Source of the DNA: Acidimicrobiia bacterium
GTDB taxonomy: Bacteria; Actinomycetota; Acidimicrobiia; Acidimicrobiales; Bin134
Direction of reading: 5' to 3'
Assembly: GCA_022826705.1 (NCBI GenBank)
Contig: JAJDUJ010000017.1
Coordinates: forward strand, 29,561 to 93,560
Length of the DNA: 64,000 bases
Part shown: one piece after another, positions 7,813-20,856 of the stretch
Numbering within the stretch: position 1 is the stretch's first letter
How the letters are laid out: each line of letters opens with the position of its first letter
Translations under genes and position numbers: made by a program
Notes under the pieces: model-generated
What the model was told of the DNA's origin: nothing
What the model saw: the letters and a program-made list of their open reading frames with translations, nothing else
Database searches by the model: none

Positions 7813-9033
7813 ATGGAGTTCGGAATTTTCGTAAACGGCTACATCCCTGGGCCAGCAGCCCACGACACCGAAGCCGAGCACACTGCCTTGATGCGGGAGG
7901 CCCACTACGTCATCACCGCTGACAAGTACAACTGGAAGTACGCCTGGTTCGGCGAGCACCACTGCCTCACTGAGTACAGCCACATGTCGGCGCCAGCGCC
8001 GGTCATGGGCTACGTGGCCGCCAAAACCGATCGCATCCATCTCTCCACCGGCATCACCAGCCTGCCGACGGCCAAGGAACACCCGGTCCGCATTGCCGAG
8101 CGGGCTGCAATGCTCGACCACGTCACCGAGAACCGCTTTGAGTTTGGCACCGGGCGAGGTGCGGGCAGCCATGAAGTGGCCACCTTCGGCGGGCTGACCC
8201 CGCCCGAAACCAAGTCGATGTGGGATGAGGTAATCCGCGAGATCCCCCGTATGTGGGAGCAGCGTGACTACTGCTTCGAGGGCGAGCACTTCTCGGTGCC
8301 CAAGCCCCACAACGTGCTGCCCAAGCCGCACGGCCACGGCCATCCCCCCATCTGGGTGGCGTGCGGCAACCCGCCTACCTTCGCCAAGGCCGGGTCGCTG
8401 GGCATAGGCGCCATCGCCTTCAACTTCGAGCCCATCTTCAACCTCAAGGGCCGCATCGACGCCTACAAGGAAGCCATCCAAAGCCCGGTGGAGCAGATCG
8501 GCCAGTTCAAGAACGACAACGTGATGATGACCAACGCCGTCATCTGCCTGGAAGACCGGGAACGAGCCCGCGAGATCGCCAAAGCCAAAGGGCGGGGCTA
8601 CCTGGTCACGATGGTGAACCTCTACCACGACACCATGCCCAAGTCTCCCGACGCCATCACCTGGCCTTCTGCGCCCAACCAGATCGAGTGGACCGACGAG
8701 ATACTCGACGGGGCCATTGCCGGCGGCTACATGCTGTGCGGCAATGCCGAAGAGGTCTGCGAACAGGTGGCCCGCTATCAGACGGTCGGCTGCGATCAAG
8801 TGGTGTTCGGCCTGCCCGGCGAGGGCATGGAGCATGATGAGATCGACGAGATGCTCGAAGTGTTCGGCACCAAGGTCATCCCGGAGTACGACCCCGACCC
8901 GATCCACTCCACCGACCGCTATCGGGCGACCGCCCAGCGTCGGTATCCCGACTTCGAATTCCCGCTGCCCGATGGCATCGACGTGGAGCTGATCCCCGAC
9001 ACCGCCATATTGCCCCTGGGCCACGGTAAATAG
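7813..9033 (+). CDS. LLM-class flavin-dependent oxidoreductase (luciferase-like monooxygenase)
   Basis: A 406-residue bacterial-luciferase-fold enzyme using FMNH2 or F420H2. Family hallmarks are the N-terminal MEFGIFVNGY strand, WFGEHHCLTEYSH near residue 46 with the conserved EHH, STGITSLPTAKEHPVRIAERAAMLD, and FEFGTGRGAGSHE. The substrate cannot be read from the sequence. A strong GGAGGAG ribosome site lies 5-11 bp before ATG 7813. It heads a same-strand run with a TetR regulator, an SDR, a CoA-transferase and an inositol-phosphatase-like enzyme. That context suggests degradation of an acyl or aldehyde compound activated as a CoA ester. Confidence 0.88.
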   Translation: MEFGIFVNGYIPGPAAHDTEAEHTALMREAHYVITADKYNWKYAWFGEHHCLTEYSHMSAPAPVMGYVAAKTDRIHLSTGITSLPTAKEHPVRIAERAAMLDHVTENRFEFGTGRGAGSHEVATFGGLTPPETKSMWDEVIREIPRMWEQRDYCFEGEHFSVPKPHNVLPKPHGHGHPPIWVACGNPPTFAKAGSLGIGAIAFNFEPIFNLKGRIDAYKEAIQSPVEQIGQFKNDNVMMTNAVICLEDRERAREIAKAKGRGYLVTMVNLYHDTMPKSPDAITWPSAPNQIEWTDEILDGAIAGGYMLCGNAEEVCEQVARYQTVGCDQVVFGLPGEGMEHDEIDEMLEVFGTKVIPEYDPDPIHSTDRYRATAQRRYPDFEFPLPDGIDVELIPDTAILPLGHGK

Positions 9034-9059
9034 CCCAAACGACTCGAGGAACAGCGGCT

Positions 9060-9722
9060 GTGCCCCGCGACGCCACCGAAACCCGAGCCCGACTCATCGC
9101 CGAAGCCGAGCGCCTGTTCGCCGAGCAGGGCATCTGGAAGGTGCGGGTTCAAGACATCGTGGCCGCCGCCGGGCAAAAGAACAGCTCGGCGCTCTCCTAC
9201 CACTTCGGGTCCCGTAGCGGGGTGCTCGACGCCATCTTGCGAGAGCACGGTGAGCCCATCGACCAAGACCGGGGTGAGGTGTGGGCTTCGTTGGATGACG
9301 ATCACACTCCCGCTCTTATCGAGGCGCTGGTCCAACCTCTCACCCACCGGTTGGCCACCGACAGCGGTCGGTGCTACCTGCGGATCGTGGCCCAGCTCAG
9401 CGCAGACTTCAGTCGCTGGGATTTCGATCCCACCCACGTGCCGGCAAACCTCAACGCCATCTTGAGGCTGTTGCGAGACCGCTCATCGGCCACCGACAAG
9501 GCCCAGCGAGACGAGCGGGTTCTGGGCATGATCCAGCTGATGACCGCCTCGCTGGCCGAGCGGGCCCGCCGCATCGAAGCAGGCGATCCCTTGGCCACTC
9601 AAGACCACGTGTATGCCGTCAATCTGGTGGACATGTTGACCGGGATCATTGAGGCACCTTCTCAGGCCGCGGTCACAACCGCGCCCCAACCTGCTCTGAT
9701 GCATCGCCGACCGTCTCAATAG
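9060..9722 (+). CDS. TetR/AcrR-family transcriptional regulator
   Basis: A 220-residue repressor. The N-terminal helix-turn-helix covers about residues 5-55 (TRARLIAEAERLFAEQG, then VQDIVAAAGQKNSSALSYHFGSRSGVLDAI). The C-terminal ligand domain carries a TetR_C-like helical pattern. Start GTG 9060 follows a GAGGAA site. It lies 26 bp after the monooxygenase gene and probably controls this catabolic run through the palindrome at 7749-7771. The inducer is unknown. Confidence 0.9.
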   Translation: MPRDATETRARLIAEAERLFAEQGIWKVRVQDIVAAAGQKNSSALSYHFGSRSGVLDAILREHGEPIDQDRGEVWASLDDDHTPALIEALVQPLTHRLATDSGRCYLRIVAQLSADFSRWDFDPTHVPANLNAILRLLRDRSSATDKAQRDERVLGMIQLMTASLAERARRIEAGDPLATQDHVYAVNLVDMLTGIIEAPSQAAVTTAPQPALMHRRPSQ

Positions 9723-9736
9723 GCCATGCTTTGGGC

Positions 9737-10450
9737 ATGAACCGATTTGAAGACAAGATCGCCATAGTCACTGGCGCGGCTTCCGGCATCGGACGGGCCA
9801 CTGCCGACCGCCTGCGCTCTGAGGGCGGCACCGTGGTGGGCATCGACCGAGACCCGGTTGATGACGTTGACCTGGCCATCCAACTCGACCTGCTCGACCT
9901 CGAAGCCATCGCTCCCACCGTCGCCCAGGTAGTGGATGCCTACGGTCGCATCGACGTGTTGTGCAACATCGCCGGCATCGGCCATTTCGCCCGTGATGAG
10001 GACGAGACCCCGGAGGCATGGAACCGGGTGATCGGCGTGAACCTCACCGGTACGTTCTTCATGTCCCAGGCCTGCTTGCCCCACTTGCTCGAGTCCGAGG
10101 GCAACATCGTCAACACCGCCTCCACCGCCGGCACCAACGCCCAGCCGTGGAGTTCCGTCTACTCGGCCTCCAAGGGCGGGGTGATCGCCCTCACCCAGAC
10201 CATGGCCATCACCAACGGGCGGTCGGGAATCCGGGTCAACTGCATCGCCCCCGGGGGTGTTGAGACCCCGATCGCCGGGCAGTTCACCGTACCGGAAGGC
10301 GTCGACCTCACCATCATGGACCGGATCCTCCCCTTCCACCGCCCAGCCCAACCCTTTGAGCTGGCCGCAGCGTTCGCCTTTTTGGCCAGCGATGATGCCA
10401 GTTACTGCAACGGCATTGTTCTCCGAGTCGACGGAGGTATGCAGACATGA
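9737..10450 (+). CDS. short-chain dehydrogenase/reductase (SDR)
   Basis: Classical SDR of about 237 residues that oxidises an alcohol or reduces a ketone with NAD(P)H. The cofactor motif TGAASGIG is near residue 14, NIAG near 80, and the catalytic Ser with YSASK near 145-150. The C-terminal AFLASDDASYCNGIVLRVDGG is typical. An acidic residue after the second strand (GIDRD) favours NAD over NADP. ATG 9737 was chosen; TTG 9731 in the same frame would add two residues. No strong ribosome site is visible. Confidence 0.9.
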   Translation: MNRFEDKIAIVTGAASGIGRATADRLRSEGGTVVGIDRDPVDDVDLAIQLDLLDLEAIAPTVAQVVDAYGRIDVLCNIAGIGHFARDEDETPEAWNRVIGVNLTGTFFMSQACLPHLLESEGNIVNTASTAGTNAQPWSSVYSASKGGVIALTQTMAITNGRSGIRVNCIAPGGVETPIAGQFTVPEGVDLTIMDRILPFHRPAQPFELAAAFAFLASDDASYCNGIVLRVDGGMQT

Positions 10451-10502
10451 CCTGCCCGGCAGCCGTCCACCGCCTTCTCCCGATCAAACGAGGTACGCAA
10501 CC

Positions 10503-11735
10503 ATGAGCCACCCCGCTCCCCCGCTTGCTGGTGTCCGGGTCATCGAGAGTTCCCTTCTCGGCCCCGGCTTCTTGACCACGTTCTTGTCCGACATGGGTGC
10601 TGACGTCATCAAGGTCGAACCTCCCCAAGGTGACTACATCCGCCAGATGACCTGGCCCATCGTCAACGGGGTGTCGTTGCTGCATTTGCACACCCATCGG
10701 GGCAAGCGCAGCATCGTGCTCGATCTGCGCCAACCCGAGGGCGTGGAGCTCTATCTGGATCTAGCTCGCAATGCCGACGCGGTGGTGGAGGCCATGAGGC
10801 CCGGCGCCCTGGAACGGCGGGGTTTGGGCTATGAGCAGTTGAAGGAAGTCAACCCCCAGATCGTGTTTGCCACCATCAGCGGCTATGGGATGACCGGCCC
10901 GTACAAGGACATGCCCAGCCACGGTATCGCCTACGACACCTGGGCCGGTCTGATCCCCCCCGCCTATGACGACGACGGCTTTTGCCGCATCCCGGAGATG
11001 CCCAACATAGGCATCAACATCGCCCCCCTCATTGGCGCACTCGCGGTGTGTGCCGGGATCATTCGGGCTCGGGACACCGGCGAGGGCTGTCGGCTCGAGC
11101 TGGCTCAGTCCGACGCGGCCGCCTACATGGACTGGTACCGCATCGAAACCTGGAAGGCCTACGAGCGTCCCGAAGACGAGGTCACCGGCAACCCGTCCGA
11201 CGACTATGAGCGTCGGGCCCCGGGGTTGGCCGGCATGTGGGAGGGCGTTCGCTATCAGATGTATGAGTCCTCCGACGGTCACGTGCTGTTCATGGCTTCT
11301 GAACAGGCGTTTTGGAAGAACTTCTGCGAGGCGCTGGACCGCATGGACCTGTTCGACCGCTGGCCGGGATCAAAGTACGCCGACCACGCTCGGGGAAACC
11401 TCGAGATGCAGCGGGAGTTGCGGGACATCTTCCGCACCAAGACCAGCGCCGAATGGCTGGAGTTCGGCGACCGGGTGAACACGCCCATCGCCCCGGTGAA
11501 CAACGCCAAGAACGTGGTGGACGACCCCCAGTTCCAAGACCGCCTTCCGCTGTTCACCACCGAGCAGGTGGGTTGTGAGCAGCTCCCCCTTCCGGTCAAG
11601 TTCTTCGACGAGGAACTCCCCATTCCCACCCACGCCCCCACCGTCGGCCAGCAAACCGACGAGGTGCTCAGCGAGGTGTTGGGATTGGACAACGACCGAC
11701 TCGCCGCGTTGCGGGACCAAGGCATTCTTGGATGA
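10503..11735 (+). CDS. CaiB/BaiF family class III CoA-transferase
   Basis: A 410-residue formyl-CoA-transferase-like enzyme that moves CoA between carboxylic acids through an aspartyl intermediate. The N-terminus LAGVRVIESSLLGPGFLTTFLSDMGADVIKVE and the GKRSIVLDLRQPEG block are diagnostic. The candidate nucleophile Asp lies in LAQSDAAAYMDW near residue 205. ATG 10503 is preceded by an ACGAGGTA site; the frame is open further upstream but only over the SDR gene. Together with the SDR and monooxygenase it suggests CoA activation of a degradation intermediate. Confidence 0.9.
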   Translation: MSHPAPPLAGVRVIESSLLGPGFLTTFLSDMGADVIKVEPPQGDYIRQMTWPIVNGVSLLHLHTHRGKRSIVLDLRQPEGVELYLDLARNADAVVEAMRPGALERRGLGYEQLKEVNPQIVFATISGYGMTGPYKDMPSHGIAYDTWAGLIPPAYDDDGFCRIPEMPNIGINIAPLIGALAVCAGIIRARDTGEGCRLELAQSDAAAYMDWYRIETWKAYERPEDEVTGNPSDDYERRAPGLAGMWEGVRYQMYESSDGHVLFMASEQAFWKNFCEALDRMDLFDRWPGSKYADHARGNLEMQRELRDIFRTKTSAEWLEFGDRVNTPIAPVNNAKNVVDDPQFQDRLPLFTTEQVGCEQLPLPVKFFDEELPIPTHAPTVGQQTDEVLSEVLGLDNDRLAALRDQGILG

Positions 11736-12535
11736 CCGAGCCCAGCTCGTCCGATGCAGTAGCCGCTGACCTCCTCGACGAAGCCGTAGAGCTGGCCCGA
11801 GAAGCCGGGCGGCTAACACTGAGGTGGTTCTCCGACCATGAGCTTTCGGTGCTGCGCAAGGACGACGGGTCACCGGTAACCGAAGCCGACAAGGCCGCGG
11901 AGGCCTTCCTCCGAGAGGCTTTGGCCAAAAGGTTCCCCGACGATGCGGTGATTGGAGAGGAATACCCCGAAGAGCAGGGCACATCGGGACGAACTTGGGT
12001 GATCGACCCCATCGACGGCACCCGCAGCTTCGTCCGCGGTGTGCCCCTGTACACCACTTTGCTGGCCCTTATCGATCAGCATGGGCCCTCCATTGGCGTC
12101 GCCGCCGTCCCCCCACTCGATGAAGCAGTGTGGGCTGGCCGAGGCCTGGGTTGCCACCACAACGGCCGCCGCTGCCAAGTGAGCGCCCAAAACGAGCTAA
12201 GCCGGTCGTACTTGAGCACATCTGGAACCGAATGGTGGCCCGAAGGCGCTTTCGATCGAGTCAGGCAAACCCGCGACCGAGAGAGCCGAACAGGTCCCCG
12301 AGTACGCACCTGGGGCGACGGCTACGGCTACGTGCTGGTAGCCACCGGTCGCGTCGACGCCATGATCGACCCCGGTCTCAATCTTTGGGACATCGCCCCC
12401 ATGCTGGTAATCATCCCCGAAGCCGGTGGCCAAATCACCCAATGGAACGGCACCAGCACCCCATCCGCCGGTGACTGGCTGGCCACCAACGGACACTTCC
12501 ACGAAGAACTCCGCGTTCTCCTCAACAACGGCTAG
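11732..12535 (+). CDS. inositol monophosphatase-family enzyme (histidinol-phosphatase HisN-like)
   Basis: A 267-residue Mg-dependent phosphatase. The metal-site motifs are GEEYPEE near residue 71, WVIDPIDGTRSFVRG near 89-103, and WDIAPM near 222 (the WD-x-A motif). In actinobacteria the closest functional relatives are histidinol-phosphate phosphatases (HisN) and general inositol phosphatases, and sequence alone does not separate these. It overlaps the CoA-transferase stop as ATGA, so it is translationally coupled to it. Its stop overlaps that of the converging gene. Confidence 0.88.
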   Translation: MTEPSSSDAVAADLLDEAVELAREAGRLTLRWFSDHELSVLRKDDGSPVTEADKAAEAFLREALAKRFPDDAVIGEEYPEEQGTSGRTWVIDPIDGTRSFVRGVPLYTTLLALIDQHGPSIGVAAVPPLDEAVWAGRGLGCHHNGRRCQVSAQNELSRSYLSTSGTEWWPEGAFDRVRQTRDRESRTGPRVRTWGDGYGYVLVATGRVDAMIDPGLNLWDIAPMLVIIPEAGGQITQWNGTSTPSAGDWLATNGHFHEELRVLLNNG

Positions 12536-13506
12536 GCCCCGGCAAACTCCTCACAGACCACCCCTTGCCCTTCCAGCACTCCTAGAAACTCAGCCGCGTC
12601 CACAATCTCCGACAACCCCACCACGCCAGTTCCATCAACCTTTCCCGACCCGATCAACTCCAGAGCGCTCACCACCACCGACGAAGCCACAAACCCCGGC
12701 GCCCCTGAAGCCCCCAGAATCCGCCCCGCCCAAGCACCATCTCTCTGCCCCCGCACCTCCACGCGCACCGCACCCAGCTTCCCCTCCGGATGCGGGGGCC
12801 GCAGCATTGGCAACCAGGAGGAAAAACGATCCCTCCGAGTAGCTGCCATGCGGGCCGTGATCCGATCCGCCCTGCTGAACTTCCGAACCAGCAGCATCGG
12901 ATCGGGCAATGCGGCCCGATAGCAGTCCGCCGCGTCTACCGGGCTTGGAAACCAGCAGAGTTCCCGCCCCGAGCCGCCCGGCCGCTGCTTCCAACCACCC
13001 CGCCATTCCAACGCCAGAGAGCTCAATGCCCGGTGATGCTGCCGGGCGCAATCCGGCCCCCCAGTGCCGAACTTGGCGACGTGAACCTCGGTCACCCGTT
13101 CGAGCTCCGCGGCCGCTCGAACGGCGAGCACATCGCTCAGCCCGGGGGCCATGCCCACTCCGGCAACCACCAGCGAGCCCTGTTGTCGAACCGCGCCATT
13201 CATGCCCAGCATCCGCCTCACATCAGAAACCGAGTCAGAGGTGGCCAGCACCACCCGCCCCTGGTTGAGAAGCCGACGCGCCAGTCGGGCCTGGGTGCCT
13301 GACGCGGTAGCCAGAACCACCACATCGGCCGGATCATCCAGGCTTCCCACGGTCACCGGAGGCCCATGTTTCTCAGCCAAGTGCCAGGCCCGATCGGGGT
13401 TTCGGTCGATCACAGCCATCCGGTTGACGGGGATCGAAGGCGAGCCAACCAAGTGCTTCACCACTCCGGCGCCGACCACGCCCGCGCCAACTATCAAGAT
13501 GTCCAT
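12532..13506 (-). CDS. saccharopine dehydrogenase-like NAD(P)-binding protein
   Basis: A 324-residue protein with an N-terminal Rossmann fold (ILIVGAGVVGAGVVKHL at residues 3-19, then VIDRNP). A saccharopine-dehydrogenase-like layout follows: DVVVLATASGTQARLARRLL, then GAGVGMAPGLSDVLA-like strands with VAGVGMAPGL near 120. The substrate is unknown. ATG 13506 is chosen because the fold starts there; the frame is open to 13638 but that part covers another small gene. Its TAG stop overlaps the opposite-strand stop in the tetranucleotide CTAG at 12532-12535. Confidence 0.75.
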   Translation of the reverse strand: MDILIVGAGVVGAGVVKHLVGSPSIPVNRMAVIDRNPDRAWHLAEKHGPPVTVGSLDDPADVVVLATASGTQARLARRLLNQGRVVLATSDSVSDVRRMLGMNGAVRQQGSLVVAGVGMAPGLSDVLAVRAAAELERVTEVHVAKFGTGGPDCARQHHRALSSLALEWRGGWKQRPGGSGRELCWFPSPVDAADCYRAALPDPMLLVRKFSRADRITARMAATRRDRFSSWLPMLRPPHPEGKLGAVRVEVRGQRDGAWAGRILGASGAPGFVASSVVVSALELIGSGKVDGTGVVGLSEIVDAAEFLGVLEGQGVVCEEFAGA

Positions 13507-13531
13507 ACGGCTCAGATAGAGCAGTTCAGAG

Positions 13532-13672
13532 TCAGCTGCTGCCGCTGATCTGGCGCCAACCGCCCGACTGAGGCGGGACGCCCCCGGTTCCCCGAGCACG
13601 CAAAATGGCAGCGATGGCAGCCGCCCCTGCCAGAGCAACCAGCGCTCTTCGCAGAATCTTCACGACACCCAT
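13532..13672 (-). CDS. 46-residue small membrane protein (DLW-39-like position)
   Basis: ATG 13672 to TGA 13532 encodes a short protein with a basic N-terminus (KILRRAL), one hydrophobic helix (about residues 9-27, Ala-rich) and a Gly/Pro/Gln tail ending in GGWRQISGSS. In many actinobacteria a tiny one-helix protein (DLW-39 family) lies beside the tRNA-Ile/gyrA region. This one shares the position and topology, although the DLW ending is absent. GTG 13663 is an alternative start. Confidence 0.5.
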   Translation of the reverse strand: MGVVKILRRALVALAGAAAIAAILRARGTGGVPPQSGGWRQISGSS

Positions 13673-13717
13673 CCTAACGAACCCCCTCAACGGTGCAACC
13701 GGGGAAAGTCACCAACG

Positions 13718-13791
<74 letters not shown>

Positions 13792-13813
13792 AATGCCAAA
13801 CCGAGTGGACAGC

Positions 13814-14347
13814 CTACTTACGGGGGTTCCAGGCAGGCCAACGAAATCGGCGAGGCCGAGTCCGGGGCCGTTGCCGAGCCGTCTCCTCCTCGATGACAGT
13901 GACCCTCATTCCGCCGGTCAGATCACTGATGAGGTTGAACAGCACACACAGCAAGACGTTGAAGAATGTGCCCGCCACCACCAACACCAACCCGCCTATG
14001 GCGAAGCCGCGGAATATCTGGCTGGCGTTGAACTTGAACTCTTGCAAGGCGAACAGCTCCTCGATGAACGACTCGGTGTCGTCCACGGTGCCCGAGCCCA
14101 CCGCAATGCTCCACAGCATCACGCCGGCCAGCATCACGATCACCCAGAGGCACATGTAGAAGATCAACGAGATCTTCAACACCGACCAGGGCTCGATGTG
14201 CCGGATCACCCGGCGCACCTTGCGGGCCTGCAATCGCACAGCCCTCCGGTACTCCCTCGGGGTCACCTTGACCGGTTGGCGCGCCACTGCCTGGCTGGGC
14301 AACGGTGCAGCAGAGGGGTCGCTCACCCGACCGGGGTCGATGGACAC
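13814..14347 (-). CDS. DUF3566 membrane protein
   Basis: A 177-residue inner-membrane protein. The signature IEPWSVLKISLIFYMCLWVIVMLAG (about residues 50-75) combines the conserved start of the DUF3566 domain with its first helix. A second helix follows near 113-140 (IGGLVLVVAGTFFNVLLCVLFNLI). Both termini are basic; the last 20 residues are Arg/Pro-rich. The function is unknown, but the family sits after gyrA across actinobacteria, and mycobacterial members interact with the cell-division apparatus. Its start overlaps the TadE-like gene by 25 bp. Confidence 0.88.
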   Translation of the reverse strand: MSIDPGRVSDPSAAPLPSQAVARQPVKVTPREYRRAVRLQARKVRRVIRHIEPWSVLKISLIFYMCLWVIVMLAGVMLWSIAVGSGTVDDTESFIEELFALQEFKFNASQIFRGFAIGGLVLVVAGTFFNVLLCVLFNLISDLTGGMRVTVIEEETARQRPRTRPRRFRWPAWNPRK

Positions 14348-14688
14348 GCCCCGAAGTGTAAGGGATCGTCGGTGTCAATTAATTGGCACCACCACCCGAT
14401 TGGTCGGAACTCTGCTCTGGCTGTCGCCAGTGAACCGTCGCGGCGCACGACCACCTCGGTTTCAAAGCCCTCTTGCACCATCGAAACCAGCGTCGCCCGG
14501 TTGGCCGCCGCGGTGGCTCGAGCAGCCTGAGGGTCGGCCGCCGCGGCCATTGCCACCGTATCGGCGATTGCTGTCGCCCGAGCCCGGCGAACCCCGTCAG
14601 CACCGAGTTGGCCCAACAGCAGGATTGCCATCCCGATCACCGCCAGCATCCCAACGCCCAGCACCGAAATCGATCCCCTCTCGTCCAT
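14323..14688 (-). CDS. TadE-like pseudopilin-type protein (Rv3654c-like)
   Basis: A 121-residue protein that begins DERGSISVLGVGMLAVIGMAILLLGQLG. This is the short charged leader plus hydrophobic helix of TadE/TadG-type proteins, followed by VRRARATAIADTVAMAAAA, typical of the actinobacterial TadE-like family with helicase/secretion genes. Here it is far from the Tad operon at 35-44 kb and sits between gyrA and DUF3566. It is probably exported or membrane-anchored, with its role unknown. Confidence 0.7.
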   Translation of the reverse strand: MDERGSISVLGVGMLAVIGMAILLLGQLGADGVRRARATAIADTVAMAAAADPQAARATAAANRATLVSMVQEGFETEVVVRRDGSLATARAEFRPIGWWCQLIDTDDPLHFGACPSTPVG

Positions 14689-14737
14689 CGCACTTCTCCG
14701 CTGTCATGTCTGGGGGGAAGCTTCGGCGAGTAGGAGA

Positions 14738-17203
<2,466 letters not shown>

Positions 17204-17218
17204 AGGAGTCCTTTGCGC

Positions 17219-19213
<1,995 letters not shown>

Positions 19214-19388
19214 CTAGCTTTTCTGCCCTGCTAGACGGGCTATATGGGCGGGTAGGACGGTCGTTCTTGCGGGTTCGTTCGCCTCGCGATCAAACCAGCT
19301 GAATGCACTGCCTCCGATAGGGAAATTCTACCAGTTTTGAGTGTCCATTTGACTCACCGGAGAGCCTGTTGCCGGCCTTCTGTGCCAA

Positions 19389-19754
19389 TCATCCAGGGCG
19401 GACTCTGACAGTCAGAGATGTGACCGCTTCTTCCTTCGCGATGGCGTTGATTCGACCGATGAGCTCATTGCTGAAAAACCTCATTTCGGTGGCCCATGCA
19501 GGGTCATCCACGGCTACCACCAGCTCTCCGTCCACCAGTCGCACCGGCGACGAGTGGGCCGCCATCACCGAGCCGACCAGATCCTCCCACGCGGCAAAGA
19601 CCATCTTCAGCACCTGGGACCGCGGCACCCTCAGCCGCGAGGCAACCTGATCGAGCGCCTCGCTCAGCCGTCTGGGTCCCGACCGATTGGGCAAGGGTTC
19701 CCACCCCATCGCCTCAGTCTGCCTCATTCCGTGGTCGCAAACGTCACGTCTCAC
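19389..19754 (-). CDS. dciA: DUF721 / DciA-family protein (helicase loading)
   Basis: A protein of up to 121 residues. The DUF721 core is RRLSEALDQVASRLRV near residue 28, then VFAAWEDLVGSVMAAHSSPVRLVDGELVVAVDDPAWATEMRFFSNELIGRIN. DciA proteins load or assist the replicative helicase in bacteria without DnaC/DnaI, and the position after recF is canonical. GTG 19754 overlaps recF by 11 bp; ATG 19727 is an alternative start that removes nine poorly conserved residues. Confidence 0.9.
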   Translation of the reverse strand: MRRDVCDHGMRQTEAMGWEPLPNRSGPRRLSEALDQVASRLRVPRSQVLKMVFAAWEDLVGSVMAAHSSPVRLVDGELVVAVDDPAWATEMRFFSNELIGRINAIAKEEAVTSLTVRVRPG

Positions 19755-20829
19755 GGATGACTTGGCCGCCCACTACTCGAAATCGGGCGTTGTACGTGAG
19801 ATCAGACGGCAGTGTGCCGGCCGTGGTCAACAGCGTCTGTTCAGATTGCAGTGCTTCTAGAACACCCTTCGATCTCTCCGGGTCCAGTTCCGAGAACACG
19901 TCGTCCAACAACAGCAGGGGAAACTGACCAGCCGTTTCCGCCAACTCCCGGTGTACGGCCAACCGCAGCGCCAACGCCAGCGATCGCTGCTCGCCTTGGG
20001 AAGCGTGCGTGCGAGCCGGCTGGCCGGCAAGAGCCACCAACACGTCGTCCCGGTGAGGGCCCACTGTGGTTGCCCCTCGGCGGAGGTCTTCTCGTCGGAC
20101 CCGGCCCAAGGCCTCGCTCAGCTCTCCGGGTGACCAAACTGACTCATAAGTCAAGCTCACGGGGGTCGGCTTGACCGCTATGTCTTCATAGGCCGCAGCC
20201 ATCTTGGGCTCGAGGTTTGCCACCAGGCTCCTTCGGGCATCGGCCAGCCGCTCCCCCACATCGGCAAGTTTTTCGTCCCACACGTCCAGTGTCACCGCCA
20301 CCTCTGAGCTGAGTTGGCCTCCTGATTGGCGCAGCAGGGCGTTCCGCTGACGCAAGATGCTCTCCAAGTCCGCCCTAGCCGCATCGAGGCGAGGGTCGAT
20401 CTGGCTCAGTGCATCGTCAATGAATCGGCGCCGCTCTCCAGGCCCACCCTTGAGCAGCGCCAGATCGTCGGGCATGAAAACAGACACGGGAACAAGACCG
20501 AGCAGTTCTCGGCGACGCACCTTTTGGCGGTTGACCTGGAACTGAGAGCGACCGGTAGATCTGAGCGCGGCCTCAAGCAGAACTTCCCGTTGGTCGGCAA
20601 CCATCTCCCCTCGCACCACCGCCTCGGTGACGTCTGCCCTAGTCCGGATCATCGAGTCTGCGGCTTTGACACGAAACGACGACATCGTGGCCAGGTAATA
20701 GACGGCCTCCAGAAGATTGGTCTTGCCCTCGCCGTTGAGTCCCACAAACAGACTGGTTCCCGCAGGCAGCTCCAGATCGAGATGGGAATAGTTGCGAAAA
20801 TCCGCTAGCCAGAGCCGTCGAAGGCGCAC
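19744..20829 (-). CDS. recF: DNA replication and repair protein RecF
   Basis: A 361-residue SMC-like ATPase that loads RecA at gaps. The N-terminus LRRLWLADFRNYSHLDLELPAG is diagnostic, and Walker A is GLNGEGKTNLLEA near residue 30. The signature TVGPHRDD near 255 and SQGEQRSLALALRL lead to Walker B LLLLDDVFSELD. It lies between dnaN (27 bp away) and dciA, the standard origin order. Confidence 0.97.
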   Translation of the reverse strand: MRLRRLWLADFRNYSHLDLELPAGTSLFVGLNGEGKTNLLEAVYYLATMSSFRVKAADSMIRTRADVTEAVVRGEMVADQREVLLEAALRSTGRSQFQVNRQKVRRRELLGLVPVSVFMPDDLALLKGGPGERRRFIDDALSQIDPRLDAARADLESILRQRNALLRQSGGQLSSEVAVTLDVWDEKLADVGERLADARRSLVANLEPKMAAAYEDIAVKPTPVSLTYESVWSPGELSEALGRVRREDLRRGATTVGPHRDDVLVALAGQPARTHASQGEQRSLALALRLAVHRELAETAGQFPLLLLDDVFSELDPERSKGVLEALQSEQTLLTTAGTLPSDLTYNARFRVVGGQVIRET

Positions 20830-20856
20830 GCGCTGTCCAATTGACGCAAGCGGGGC

